Shown here: positions 13,962 to 20,963 of the stretch, in pieces
Layout: the number at the start of each line of letters is the position of its first letter
Numbering within the stretch: the first letter of the stretch is position 1
Made by a program: the position numbers and the translations under genes
IMG/VR virus record: IMGVR_UViG_3300043313_001143
Coordinates: 1-26,111 of that record
Strand: one strand, 5' to 3'
Source of the DNA: a virus
DNA length: 26,111 nt
Notes under the pieces: generated by a model
Told to the model about the DNA's origin: nothing
Databases searched by the model: none
What the model saw: the letters and a program-made list of their open reading frames with translations, nothing else

Positions 13962-15073
13962 TGGCGTTCCGCGCGCGCGAGCTCCGGGAGGGGACCCCGC
14001 TCGACGAGCTCCGCCGGGAGATCAACGCGATCCAGAAGGAACTCGAGCGGGAGCTGGTGACGCTCCGGGTGTCCTCCCCGGTCACGTCCCTGGTCACCGA
14101 CGCGACCTACTCGGCCAACTACGGGCAGATCGTCCGGCTGGCTCCGCCGTCCACGGGGCAGCGGCTCATCCTGCCGGCGCCGAACCTCTCCGTTCCCAAC
14201 GGCAAGGTGGTCGCGGTGGTCGAGGCCGCTTCTGGGGTCCTATCAGTGGAGGCGGTGGACTCGACCGTCAACGGGTCCACGACGCTCACCTACCTCGCCG
14301 GGATCGGCACGGTGGAGTTCGTCCTGACCCCTACCGGTTGGTACGGCTGGAGCGTCACCCTCGTCGACATGGCCGCGCTCGCCGGCGCGGGTCTGTCCTT
14401 CGCCGCGGGGGCCTTTGCGGTCAACGGCTCGACCAGCATCACCGTCACGAGCGACGAGGTGCGGAGAGCGGCACTCACGGGCTTTGTGGACGCCGCGGCC
14501 AACGCCAACGCCACCACCAGCGCCGAGCCCCTCGTCACCTATTCGGCCTCGGGCAACATGAGTGCCGAGCGGGTCACGACCAGCTCCACCAGCGTCACCG
14601 TCTCGACCGCAACGCCCAGCCAGATCGAATTCCAACGGGCCGCGCTCACCGGAGAGGCCACGGCCAGCGCCAACGCCAACGCCGTCACGGTGACTCGCTC
14701 GACCGACTACCAGGCGAGCCCCTGGACGGGAAACCACCAGTTCAATGGGGAGGTGCGGCTCGGTACGCTGCACACCCAGAGCAATGTCTCCGGGGCCTTC
14801 AACATCACGCTCGCGGCCGGTGCCTCTCGCATCGTCATCACCAGCACGGGGGCGGCCACGCTCGGCACCATCAGTGGGGCGGCCGACGGGCGCCTGGTCG
14901 TGCTCGAGCACGTGCGGGCTTCGGGCGCGGGAGATCTCACCCTCTCTCATGCGGTCACAGCCGACGGCATTGCCTGCCCCGGGAGCGTCAACCTCGTCTT
15001 GACCGGTGACCGATCGGGGTGCGTGCTCGTGAGCCGCGGGACGACCTGGCGAGTGCACGCCCACACCAACTGA
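13961..15073 (+). CDS. Tail fibre or spike-like protein with internal repeats
   Basis: 370 residues. The N-terminus has a short helix (LDELRREINAIQKELERELVTL) that could trimerise. The body is Thr/Ser/Ala/Val-rich beta. Residues about 166-187 and 223-244 are repeats, both with RAALTG followed by an Ala/Asn alternation (ANANA). The C-terminal part contains a regular strand pattern (GRLVVLEHVRASGAGDLTLSH; NLVLTGDRSGCVLVSRG) like phage fibre tips. Receptor binding would be its role if correct. It could also be a head fibre. Confidence 0.55.
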   Translation: MAFRARELREGTPLDELRREINAIQKELERELVTLRVSSPVTSLVTDATYSANYGQIVRLAPPSTGQRLILPAPNLSVPNGKVVAVVEAASGVLSVEAVDSTVNGSTTLTYLAGIGTVEFVLTPTGWYGWSVTLVDMAALAGAGLSFAAGAFAVNGSTSITVTSDEVRRAALTGFVDAAANANATTSAEPLVTYSASGNMSAERVTTSSTSVTVSTATPSQIEFQRAALTGEATASANANAVTVTRSTDYQASPWTGNHQFNGEVRLGTLHTQSNVSGAFNITLAAGASRIVITSTGAATLGTISGAADGRLVVLEHVRASGAGDLTLSHAVTADGIACPGSVNLVLTGDRSGCVLVSRGTTWRVHAHTN

Positions 15074-15090
15074 AGGACAGCAAGACCACC

Positions 15091-15120
15091 ATGGGAGAGA
15101 ACAGCGATGCCAACGCATGA
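15091..15120 (+). CDS. Nine-codon micro-ORF coupled to the membrane-protein gene
   Basis: ATG 15091 reads nine codons (MGENSDANA) to a TGA at 15118-15120, which overlaps the ATG of the next gene as ATGA, exactly the coupling used elsewhere. AAGGAC lies about 12 bases upstream. It may be a leader peptide that delivers ribosomes to the next start; it could also be coincidental. Confidence 0.3.
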   Translation: MGENSDANA

Positions 15121-15416
15121 ACGAACCGCGCAGCCTCAAAGATCTACTCTACGCCGCGCTCTTGGTTGGCTCCTGGTGGATGAAGCTCACCTGCGCGCTC
15201 TATCGACGGAACAGGTACTTGGAAGAGCTCTGCCGCCGACTGCAGCAGCAAGGTTCCGAGAGAGAGCGCGTGCTCTTGAAGGAGAGCTTGGAGAGGCAAA
15301 ACGAGCTGTTGAGGATTGTGGCGACGGCCTACGCCAGCGGGGAGCCCACCACGTTAGACGACTTGCTGAGTCACGCCGAGCGCGACTGGAGTCTGAGATC
15401 GTCCAAGAAACCGTGA
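15117..15416 (+). CDS. Small membrane protein with coiled coil
   Basis: 99 residues from ATG 15117. Residues 9-28 (DLLYAALLVGSWWMKLTCAL) form a hydrophobic segment, then basic residues, then a polar helix (about 36-75) rich in Arg, Glu and Gln. The topology resembles an i-spanin or a small holin-like protein, but no family is recognised. A competing frame (15107-15484) overlaps it completely; this one is preferred for its clear membrane segment and the ATGA junction with the micro-ORF. Confidence 0.5.
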   Translation: MNEPRSLKDLLYAALLVGSWWMKLTCALYRRNRYLEELCRRLQQQGSERERVLLKESLERQNELLRIVATAYASGEPTTLDDLLSHAERDWSLRSSKKP

Positions 15417-15486
15417 GGGAGAGCGCCCGGGAGAGCGCGTTCACCATCGCGCTCGACCAGTCCCGAGCCCTCGGCGGGGAGTAGAA

Positions 15487-15565
15487 CTGCCATCGCACCA
15501 GCAGCGCTTACGTACTCGGCGCCGAGCCGTTCCCGCAATCTCCGGTGCGATGGCAGCGCGCCGAG
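15487..15565 (+). promoter_or_regulatory. Predicted pseudoknot with 13-bp stem, 3' of the late block
   Basis: CTGCCATCGCACC (15487-15499) and GGTGCGATGGCAG (15544-15556) are perfect reverse complements around 44 nt. CTCGGCGC in the loop (15515-15522) is complementary to GCGCCGAG at 15558-15565, giving pseudoknot order. Alternatively the loop folds on itself, as CTCGGCGCCGAG is a 12-bp palindrome. It lies in the 15417-15696 gap between converging genes, where an RNA 3'-end or termination role is plausible. No U-tract is present. Confidence 0.5.
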
Positions 15566-15599
15566 ACTACCAGAAAGGGCAAGGCCCGGCACACCATCA

Positions 15600-15682
15600 C
15601 CGTGAGGGGGGATCACGGGTCGACGGGGCCAGGCCCTACAGTTACTGAAGATACCACGGTGCAACAACGCCCATTGTGGCGT
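15600..15682 (+). promoter_or_regulatory. Two further hairpins in the convergent gap
   Basis: CCGTGA (15600-15605) pairs with TCACGG (15613-15618) over a G-rich 7-nt loop. ACGCC (15667-15671) pairs with GGCGT (15678-15682) over six nt. With the 13-bp stem and the hairpin at 15697 they make the gap almost continuously foldable. No open frame with coding character was seen in it. Confidence 0.35.
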
Positions 15683-15696
15683 CTTGGCGCGGCGTA

Positions 15697-15713
15697 TCAC
15701 CCCTCGGGGGTGA
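15697..15713. terminator. Hairpin over the stop codon of the minus-strand gene
   Basis: TCACCCC and GGGGTGA form a perfect 7-bp stem with loop TCG. It covers the stop codon of the minus-strand lipoprotein gene (15697-15699) and could stop transcription from either direction, although neither side has a run of T. Confidence 0.35.
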
Positions 15714-16227
15714 AGACCGAGCAGTCGAGCACCGCGCACACCAGCACCAGGTCCGCCGCGGTGATGGCACCATTGCCGCCGGTGTGGGCCATCAGCGAGC
15801 AGTCGTCGTCCACGTGAGCGAAAGACGCCTCGAGGGCGTGGCCCATCTCGTGGGCGATGGTCATCTCGGCGTGGTCCCGAGCGACTTCGATGACCAGCGC
15901 CGAGCGCCGGCAGGAGTCGGCGGGGCAGAAGGTGCGACCGTGGGCCTCGGTGCCCTGGGGGGTAATCATGCGGTCCTCGACGAGGCGGACGGCAATCCCA
16001 CCTTCGCCCACCGTGATGGTGCAACCGGTAGCGGCGCTCCAGCGCTCCGCGGCGTCCCGGGTCTCCGCGGCTAGCTCCGGGTCGGGGGTGAAGGTCACGG
16101 CACACACGGGCTCCGGGGTGGTCGCGAGAGGGGCCAGGGTCTCACCCGCGGTCGCCTCGTCGAGGCTGGGCGCCGAACCAGCACACGCGGTCAGGAGCAG
16201 GGCGACGAGGGCGAGCAACCGGGTCAT
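15697..16227 (-). CDS. Lipoprotein metallopeptidase, matrixin/metzincin-like
   Basis: 176 residues on the minus strand. The Met at 16227 is chosen because it opens a lipoprotein signal: Met-Thr-Arg, a hydrophobic core and the lipobox LTAC (Cys15). A Thr/Pro/Ala linker leads to a catalytic domain with HEMGH at 126-130, a third His at 138 and a Met in CSLMAH (146). That is a metzincin-type zinc site and Met-turn, except that the third His is two residues further along than in the classic HExxHxxGxxH. Seven further cysteines suggest disulfides outside the cytoplasm. The C-terminal segment AITAADLVLVCAVLDC resembles matrixin ends. The product should be membrane-anchored in the host envelope; possible roles are lysogenic conversion, superinfection exclusion or envelope processing. 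It is opposite in strand to the virion genes. Confidence 0.75.
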   Translation of the reverse strand: MTRLLALVALLLTACAGSAPSLDEATAGETLAPLATTPEPVCAVTFTPDPELAAETRDAAERWSAATGCTITVGEGGIAVRLVEDRMITPQGTEAHGRTFCPADSCRRSALVIEVARDHAEMTIAHEMGHALEASFAHVDDDCSLMAHTGGNGAITAADLVLVCAVLDCSVFTPEG

Positions 16228-16424
16228 GTAGATTTGAACGGCAGAGCGCGGGGGGCCTTGAGACAAAGCAGCCGAGCCCCGGTCACCTCTAGGAGGGCCA
16301 GGGCCGCGGTGGAGACTGTCCAGCTAGGTTCGGAGGTCCGGTGTCGGTCGCAGCGCTCCCCGTGCAATCCTTGCGGGGGTCTGGGCGCCTGGCATCGGAC
16401 TCGCTCTGCGTCGCGTCTCGTTTC
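16228..16424. other. Gap upstream of the lipoprotein gene; no feature supported
   Basis: About 200 bases between the two minus-strand genes. No convincing open frame, promoter or strong hairpin was found. The overlapping plus-strand frame 16234-16458 is Arg/Ser-rich and looks like a shadow. No clear Shine-Dalgarno precedes the lipoprotein ATG. Confidence 0.4.
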
Positions 16425-16622
16425 TCAGAGCGGTTCGGCGCGACTGGACTTGAGGTAGATTACCCCCTTAGCCATCAATTCCGGATCGTCCCGGAACGCG
16501 CCTAGGCCACGGTTGCAGCGTCCGCACAGCAAGCCCCGAACCGCCCCGGTGGCGTGACAGTGATCCAGTCGACCCTGAAACGAAATCGACCGAGGCTCGG
16601 CGGGATTTCCCGGGAGCGCCAT
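16425..16622 (-). pseudogene. Endonuclease VII-like HNH domain, N-terminally short
   Basis: 65 residues on the minus strand. The core LDHCHATGAVRGLLCGRC, then NRGLGAFRDDPELM, is the hallmark of recombination endonuclease VII-type ββα-metal nucleases (DHCHxTGxVRGLLCxxCN). These resolve branched DNA before packaging in T4, and related HNH enzymes act as homing or nicking nucleases. The usual N-terminal CxxC that completes the zinc site is absent. The frame upstream is closed by a TGA about ten codons before the ATG, and no Shine-Dalgarno is seen. It is either a decayed remnant or a minimal form. Confidence 0.55.
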
Positions 16623-16647
16623 ATAGGAGCGGGCAGCCCTAAAACAC

Positions 16648-16665
16648 CGTCACCGAAAGGTAACG
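16648..16665 (+). promoter_or_regulatory. GAAA-tetraloop hairpin before the lysis cassette
   Basis: CGT, one mismatch, ACC, loop GAAA (16655-16658), GGT, one mismatch, ACG. The sequence just before it (CCTAAAAC, then ACCGTC) resembles the joint between the two capsid-leader units (TCTAAAAC, then CGCCGTC, then a GNRA hairpin). It lies in the divergent gap between the nuclease fragment and the plus-strand gene at 16708. Confidence 0.35.
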
Positions 16666-16707
16666 TCCCGGGTGGCCCCTCCCGCCTGAGCAGTGCTATT
16701 CTGGGCC

Positions 16708-16905
16708 ATGTCGCGAAAGACCCTGTTGCTAAGTGCAACCGCGGTCCTCGGGCTGGCGTGTGGGACGGGGGCCTCTCTTCAGTGCCGATTGGACGCGGTT
16801 CGGTTCCTGCCCTCCGATCCGGGACAGGTGACCCCGTATGACGTCGTGGATCTCGTCGGGAGGCTGAAGGCGTGTCCGGGGTCTACCGGAGATGCCGGAC
16901 GGTGA
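16708..16905 (+). CDS. Small exported protein, first gene of the lysis cassette
   Basis: 65 residues from ATG 16708. The N-terminus MSRKTLLLSATAVLGLAC is a signal-peptide-like segment ending in a Cys, but the lipobox is imperfect (GLAC). The mature part is short with three further cysteines. Its position before a holin-like gene and an amidase suggests a lysis or spanin-related role. TATTCT with an upstream TG (16694-16702) resembles an extended -10, but it lies too close to the ATG to be convincing. Confidence 0.5.
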   Translation: MSRKTLLLSATAVLGLACGTGASLQCRLDAVRFLPSDPGQVTPYDVVDLVGRLKACPGSTGDAGR

Positions 16906-17270
16906 CGCTGCCTCCGCCGAACTTCCCTCCGCCGTTCCCCCGAGCGGTCGACATCGACACCGAGCCCGGTATTGGGCTGCTCCAGGTGAAGGCTGACCTC
17001 CTTGCGGAGAAGCAGCGGAGCGAGCGCTACCGGAGAGAGCGGAACGTGGCCAGGCAAGAGCGCGACGAGCTCCAGGCGGCCCAGGCCGGTAGCATCCCCC
17101 CTCCGCGCTCGGCGATGCAGAAGGTCGCCGGGGGCACGGTGGGCGTCACCAAGTGGGTGGGCGTGGCCACGCTCCTGCTGACCGCGGCCGCGCAGATCGC
17201 CAGCACATTCAAGCCAGGCGCCGTGGGCCCGATCGAATCGCTCCTGGAGTTTATCAAGGGCTTCCAGTGA
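16902..17270 (+). CDS. Holin-like protein with C-terminal membrane segment
   Basis: 122 residues from GTG 16902, chosen because it overlaps the previous stop (GTGA). A Pro-rich N-terminus is followed by a charged helix (about 31-62) reading LLAEKQRSERYRRERNVARQ, and by one hydrophobic segment (about 88-107, GVTKWVGVATLLLTAAAQIA). The stop overlaps the amidase start. Position immediately before the endolysin favours a holin or holin-associated protein; a single segment at the C-terminus is also compatible with a core or spanin protein. Confidence 0.55.
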   Translation: MTLPPPNFPPPFPRAVDIDTEPGIGLLQVKADLLAEKQRSERYRRERNVARQERDELQAAQAGSIPPPRSAMQKVAGGTVGVTKWVGVATLLLTAAAQIASTFKPGAVGPIESLLEFIKGFQ

Positions 17271-17791
17271 ACCTGGCCCGCGTGGACTGGCTCGTGGTGC
17301 ACACCGCCGGCTCCTACGACTGGAGGAAGAAGCGTGTGGTCCACCAGCTCGCCGCAACGGTGCGCGCCTACCACATGATGCCCGTCGCTCGGCACGACGT
17401 GGAGGGCAACCTGGTGAAGGGAACCGGCGGCAACGGCTGGAGCGACATCGGCTACCATGCCTACATCGAGCACGACGGGACGATCATCCCCGGGCGCAGC
17501 GAGCAGACCGCGGGCGACCACGTGAAGGGCTTCAATCGGCACTCCAAGGGCATCTGCGTCTCGGGCCACGGAGACTTTGAGGCCTTCAACCCCGAGCAGC
17601 TGTCCTCCCTGGTGCTGCGTCTGACCCGCTGGTGCCGCCAACACCAGCTCCCCGCGTCCCGGGTCATCGGGCACCGGGAGGCCGACGACCACGGCGCCCC
17701 GAAGGTCATGAAGACCTGCCCGGGGCTCCTGGTGGACATGGACGCGATCCGGGATCTCGTGGGAGCCAAGCTCATCGAGGCCAGCGCGTGA
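17267..17791 (+). CDS. N-acetylmuramoyl-L-alanine amidase (endolysin, type 2/PGRP fold)
   Basis: 174 residues from GTG 17267 (GTGA overlap); the longer frame from 17153 is a shadow upstream of this point. The enzyme would cut the bond between muramic acid and L-Ala in peptidoglycan. The zinc site is readable by analogy with T7 lysozyme: H12 in WLVVHTAGS, H142 and C151 in DDHGAPKVMKTCPG, with catalytic K149 two residues before the Cys; Y63 in GYHAYI is a candidate for the catalytic tyrosine. GHRE at 135-138 is also typical of the family. No signal peptide or separate wall-binding domain is seen, so a holin should be needed for release. Confidence 0.85.
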   Translation: MNLARVDWLVVHTAGSYDWRKKRVVHQLAATVRAYHMMPVARHDVEGNLVKGTGGNGWSDIGYHAYIEHDGTIIPGRSEQTAGDHVKGFNRHSKGICVSGHGDFEAFNPEQLSSLVLRLTRWCRQHQLPASRVIGHREADDHGAPKVMKTCPGLLVDMDAIRDLVGAKLIEASA

Positions 17792-17988
17792 GCTTCCGCA
17801 CCCGAGCGGTGGATGTGGTTTTTGACCTCGTCGAGGGGGCTGCCTCCCTCTACGACTTCGTCCGGGGTCTGCAGAAGTCCGCGGCGCCTCCCGCGCCCAA
17901 GCCCCTCACGTATCGCGACATCGTCCACCAGCAGGGCCAGATTCGGGCCGCGACGCGTCCGAAGCAGGGTGGGGGCTGGCGCCCCTAG
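17788..17988 (+). CDS. Small hypothetical protein after the amidase
   Basis: 66 residues from GTG 17788, overlapping the amidase stop (GTGA). The N-terminal half is an amphipathic helix (VDVVFDLVEGAASLYDFVRG), followed by an Ala/Pro linker and a basic tail. It is not recognised. It could be a lysis regulator or a small virion protein. Confidence 0.55.
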   Translation: MSFRTRAVDVVFDLVEGAASLYDFVRGLQKSAAPPAPKPLTYRDIVHQQGQIRAATRPKQGGGWRP

Positions 17989-18021
17989 CTTACGGGCCGG
18001 TTCCGGGTAGAATGGGACCCA

Positions 18022-20961
18022 GTGCCGCGCCGTACCACCGTCAAGCAGTTCCCGTTCCTCGAGGGGCAGCACCAGGAGATCGACAGCAAGATCCTCCCCG
18101 ACGGGTACCTCTCGGCCTGTAAGAACGTCCGCCTTCGGAAGGACGGGCGCTTCGGGGTCCGGGCGGACTTCGATGCCATTGGGAACGATACCAACACCTC
18201 CATCGATGTGGTGCCGCGGGACGTCGTGGGCTTCGGGGATGCGCTCTGCGCCTTCATCGCGCCGACCAGTGTGAGCGGGGAGACGGCCACTTGGGACATC
18301 GCCGACTACACCCGGCAGACCCAAGCCGAGTGGAAGCCGTCGTCCTTCGATGTTTTCTACAACCTCGACACCCGCCTGCCCATGGCCGTCAACGTGCGGA
18401 CGCTCCCGGCGGTCTCGGGTGTCCTGGCCGGGACTCTCTCGCTCACGCGGATCGACTGTGCCGCGGCGGGCGGCATCGTCGGGATCGTCTACGAGGACGG
18501 CACGAACTCGAGCGCGGCGCACTTTTTCCGCGCGTCCGACGGAGCAGCGGTGCTTCGGACGTTCCTCAGTGGGGGCAGACCGAGAATCTGCAGCGTCGGG
18601 ACCACGTTCTTCTTCACCGCGTTTGACGGCGTCAACACGATCCTTCTGGCCAAGTACGATCCGACGACCGACATCGACAAGACCGATCTCACCAACATCA
18701 CCGCGAGCAGCAACGGCATTTACGATCTGGTCACCACCCTGGCCGGCACGGGCTTCTGGGTCGCGTTCAACACGTCGGCGCCGACCACGAGCATTCGACG
18801 GTACAATTCCTCCGGCGCTCTCAATGCGACGTTCGTGGGACCAGCGGTGCTCTACGATTACTTGTCGATTCGAGAGACGCTCACTCGTGTCCACCTCGTG
18901 TCGGTGTTGGCCGCCGGGACGTGCCAGCTCCGGAGCTACACCCTACTGGGAGCGCTATCGACGGGCCCGACCACCATCGTGGCAACGAGCGATCGCCAGC
19001 CGGGGATCTCCGATGCGACCACCGGAGGCGTCGAGGCCGTGCTCATCGCGGCAGAACAGACGGCGTCTCCCAACAGTGTGGCCTGGGCCATCGTCAACGC
19101 TTTGACCCATGTGGTGATCCTTGGTCCCATTACCCTTGAGGATTCCTTTCTCGGGGCCAAGCCCGTGAGCGGCGGGACCCCCAACTACCATCACCTCTTC
19201 GGTGCCGTCGTGCCGGACGGGAGCTTCTTCTCCACGCTATTGATGGGCGCAAGCAGAGCCTCGGTGAGCGAGGCCGCCGCGTACACGAACAAGTTTTCAG
19301 CGACCAAGCCCGCGATCGACCACACCCCGCAGATCGCCAAAGACTCATCGACGGGCAAATTCTACTGGCCCACCCTCACGGTCGCCGATGCCGGGATCGC
19401 GCGCCCATCGGTGATGGAGTTCGAATTCCCCGCAACGACGAGGCGGCAGACCGCGCAAATGGCCGGCGTGCTCTACATCGGCGGAGGGGCCATCGAGGCC
19501 TACGACACCCGAGCCGTGGTGAGCGCGGGCTTCTTCGAGAAACCGAGGATCATCTCCGCCACCCCGAGCAACGGCGCCGGGGCTCTACCGAGCTCGACGA
19601 GCCTGCTCGTGGCCATCACCTGGGAGGAGCGGGACAGTCTCGGCAACCTCATCCAGAGCGACATCTCGGACGTCGTGACCGTCACCATGGGCGCCGCGGA
19701 CGACACCATTACCCTGGTGACATCCCCACCTCACGGGCAGCGCTCGTTCTCCGGAGCGATCTGCGTCGCCTACCGGAGCGTCTCCGGCATCAGCCAGCTT
19801 CGCAGAGCAGAGAGCGGGAGTGTCGGCGGAACCATCGTGCTCCTAGCATCGGACACCACCGTTCGGGCCAACGGAGTCATCTACACCCAAGCCGGAAGGG
19901 CGGCCCTTGGCGCGATCCTGCCCCATGAAGCGCCGCTGCCCGCCGACTTCCTCTGGAAGATGGGCAGCCGCCTCTTGGCGGCCAGCGCGGACGGCGCTCA
20001 GGTCAGTAAGGAAATCTTCCCGGGGGCACAAGTCGAGTGGTCTGGAGCTACGGGCTTCACCATCCCGAAGATCTCAGAGCGCATCACCGGTGTCGCCGCG
20101 CTCGATCAACGAGGCTTCCTCTGCACCGCGGAGCGCTTCTACCAATTCTCCGGTGAGGGCCCCAACGACGCGGGAGAGGGCCGCTACTCGGAGCCCCTCC
20201 CCGTCCCGGGCTCCACGGGATTGCTGGCCTGGCAATCCTTGGTGGAGACGCCCCTGGGGCTGTTCTTCCAAGGCAGCAACGGCCAGCTCTGGGTCCTGCC
20301 GAGAGATGGTTCCCCTCCCAACTGGATAGGCCAACCCGTCCGGGATGTCCTCGTGAGCTTCCCCACGGTCACCGCCGCGGTGCTCTTGGTCAAAGAGCAG
20401 CTGGTCAGCTTTACGTGCAACAACACCGGTGGAACAGACTCCCGGATCGTCTCCTATGACCTCCGGGCCAAGACCTGGATCGTGGACGAGTTCACGAGTG
20501 CAACTCCGATCCTCTCGGCCTGCAGCTACCAGGGCCGCTTGGCGTATCTCTCCAGTGGCGTCGTCTACACCGAGAAGACTTCGCTCACCCCGGGGACCTT
20601 CATCGAGCACGGCGTGACCACCGGGACGATCAAGCCCTTTGACTGGGGCAAGTTCTGCCGCCATGGCCTCATCGGGGAATACCGCGGGGACTGCGACATC
20701 TACGCCCGCATCAGTCACGACGACGGCAAGACCTTCACCACCGCGACGAAGATCCAACAGCTCCGCGCAGCCAACTATGCCGTCGGGGACACGGTGGATC
20801 TCGAGTGGACCCCTGCCCGCTGGAAGACCGACGGCTTCCGCATCGACTACTCGGCGAGGACACCGGGATATGCCTCGGAGGGCTTCGTCTTCAACGAGTT
20901 CTGGATCGAATACATGCCCCAACGGGGCGGCTCGAGACGCGCCCAGGCGCAGAGAGGATAG
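18022..20961 (+). CDS. Large tail hub/nozzle-like protein (beta-propeller type)
   Basis: 979 residues from GTG 18022. The opening (FPFLEGQHQEIDSKILPDGY, then a CKNVRLRKDGRFGVR segment) resembles tail-tube or nozzle proteins of short-tailed phages such as T7 gp12 and P22 gp10, whose N-termini list gene-product rows around a central channel. The rest is a long array of four-stranded beta sheets with recurrent hydrophobic/Gly patterns, in line with a propeller. The sequence from about 640 onward (LWKMGSRLLAASADG; GVAALDQRGFLCTAERFYQF) contains blade-like repeats. GGGA lies about eight bases upstream. A TAGAAT hexamer at 18008-18013 is present without a matching -35. The family is assigned by pattern; a fibre-associated propeller is the alternative. 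Confidence 0.55.
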   Translation: MPRRTTVKQFPFLEGQHQEIDSKILPDGYLSACKNVRLRKDGRFGVRADFDAIGNDTNTSIDVVPRDVVGFGDALCAFIAPTSVSGETATWDIADYTRQTQAEWKPSSFDVFYNLDTRLPMAVNVRTLPAVSGVLAGTLSLTRIDCAAAGGIVGIVYEDGTNSSAAHFFRASDGAAVLRTFLSGGRPRICSVGTTFFFTAFDGVNTILLAKYDPTTDIDKTDLTNITASSNGIYDLVTTLAGTGFWVAFNTSAPTTSIRRYNSSGALNATFVGPAVLYDYLSIRETLTRVHLVSVLAAGTCQLRSYTLLGALSTGPTTIVATSDRQPGISDATTGGVEAVLIAAEQTASPNSVAWAIVNALTHVVILGPITLEDSFLGAKPVSGGTPNYHHLFGAVVPDGSFFSTLLMGASRASVSEAAAYTNKFSATKPAIDHTPQIAKDSSTGKFYWPTLTVADAGIARPSVMEFEFPATTRRQTAQMAGVLYIGGGAIEAYDTRAVVSAGFFEKPRIISATPSNGAGALPSSTSLLVAITWEERDSLGNLIQSDISDVVTVTMGAADDTITLVTSPPHGQRSFSGAICVAYRSVSGISQLRRAESGSVGGTIVLLASDTTVRANGVIYTQAGRAALGAILPHEAPLPADFLWKMGSRLLAASADGAQVSKEIFPGAQVEWSGATGFTIPKISERITGVAALDQRGFLCTAERFYQFSGEGPNDAGEGRYSEPLPVPGSTGLLAWQSLVETPLGLFFQGSNGQLWVLPRDGSPPNWIGQPVRDVLVSFPTVTAAVLLVKEQLVSFTCNNTGGTDSRIVSYDLRAKTWIVDEFTSATPILSACSYQGRLAYLSSGVVYTEKTSLTPGTFIEHGVTTGTIKPFDWGKFCRHGLIGEYRGDCDIYARISHDDGKTFTTATKIQQLRAANYAVGDTVDLEWTPARWKTDGFRIDYSARTPGYASEGFVFNEFWIEYMPQRGGSRRAQAQRG

Positions 20962-20963
20962 TC

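Noticed and set aside
15107-15484. 125-codon plus-strand frame overlapping the small membrane protein gene
   Set aside because: It is Arg/Ala/Glu-rich without a clear motif, while the frame at 15117-15416 has a membrane segment and an ATGA junction. A nested pair is possible but not supported enough to call.
18008-18013. TAGAAT as a -10 box before the tail hub gene
   Set aside because: No -35 at a suitable distance, and only eight bases separate it from the GTG start.
17461-18894. 477-codon minus-strand frame across the amidase and tail genes
   Set aside because: It would overlap three plus-strand genes, one with clear amidase catalytic residues. No motif is seen in the antisense product.
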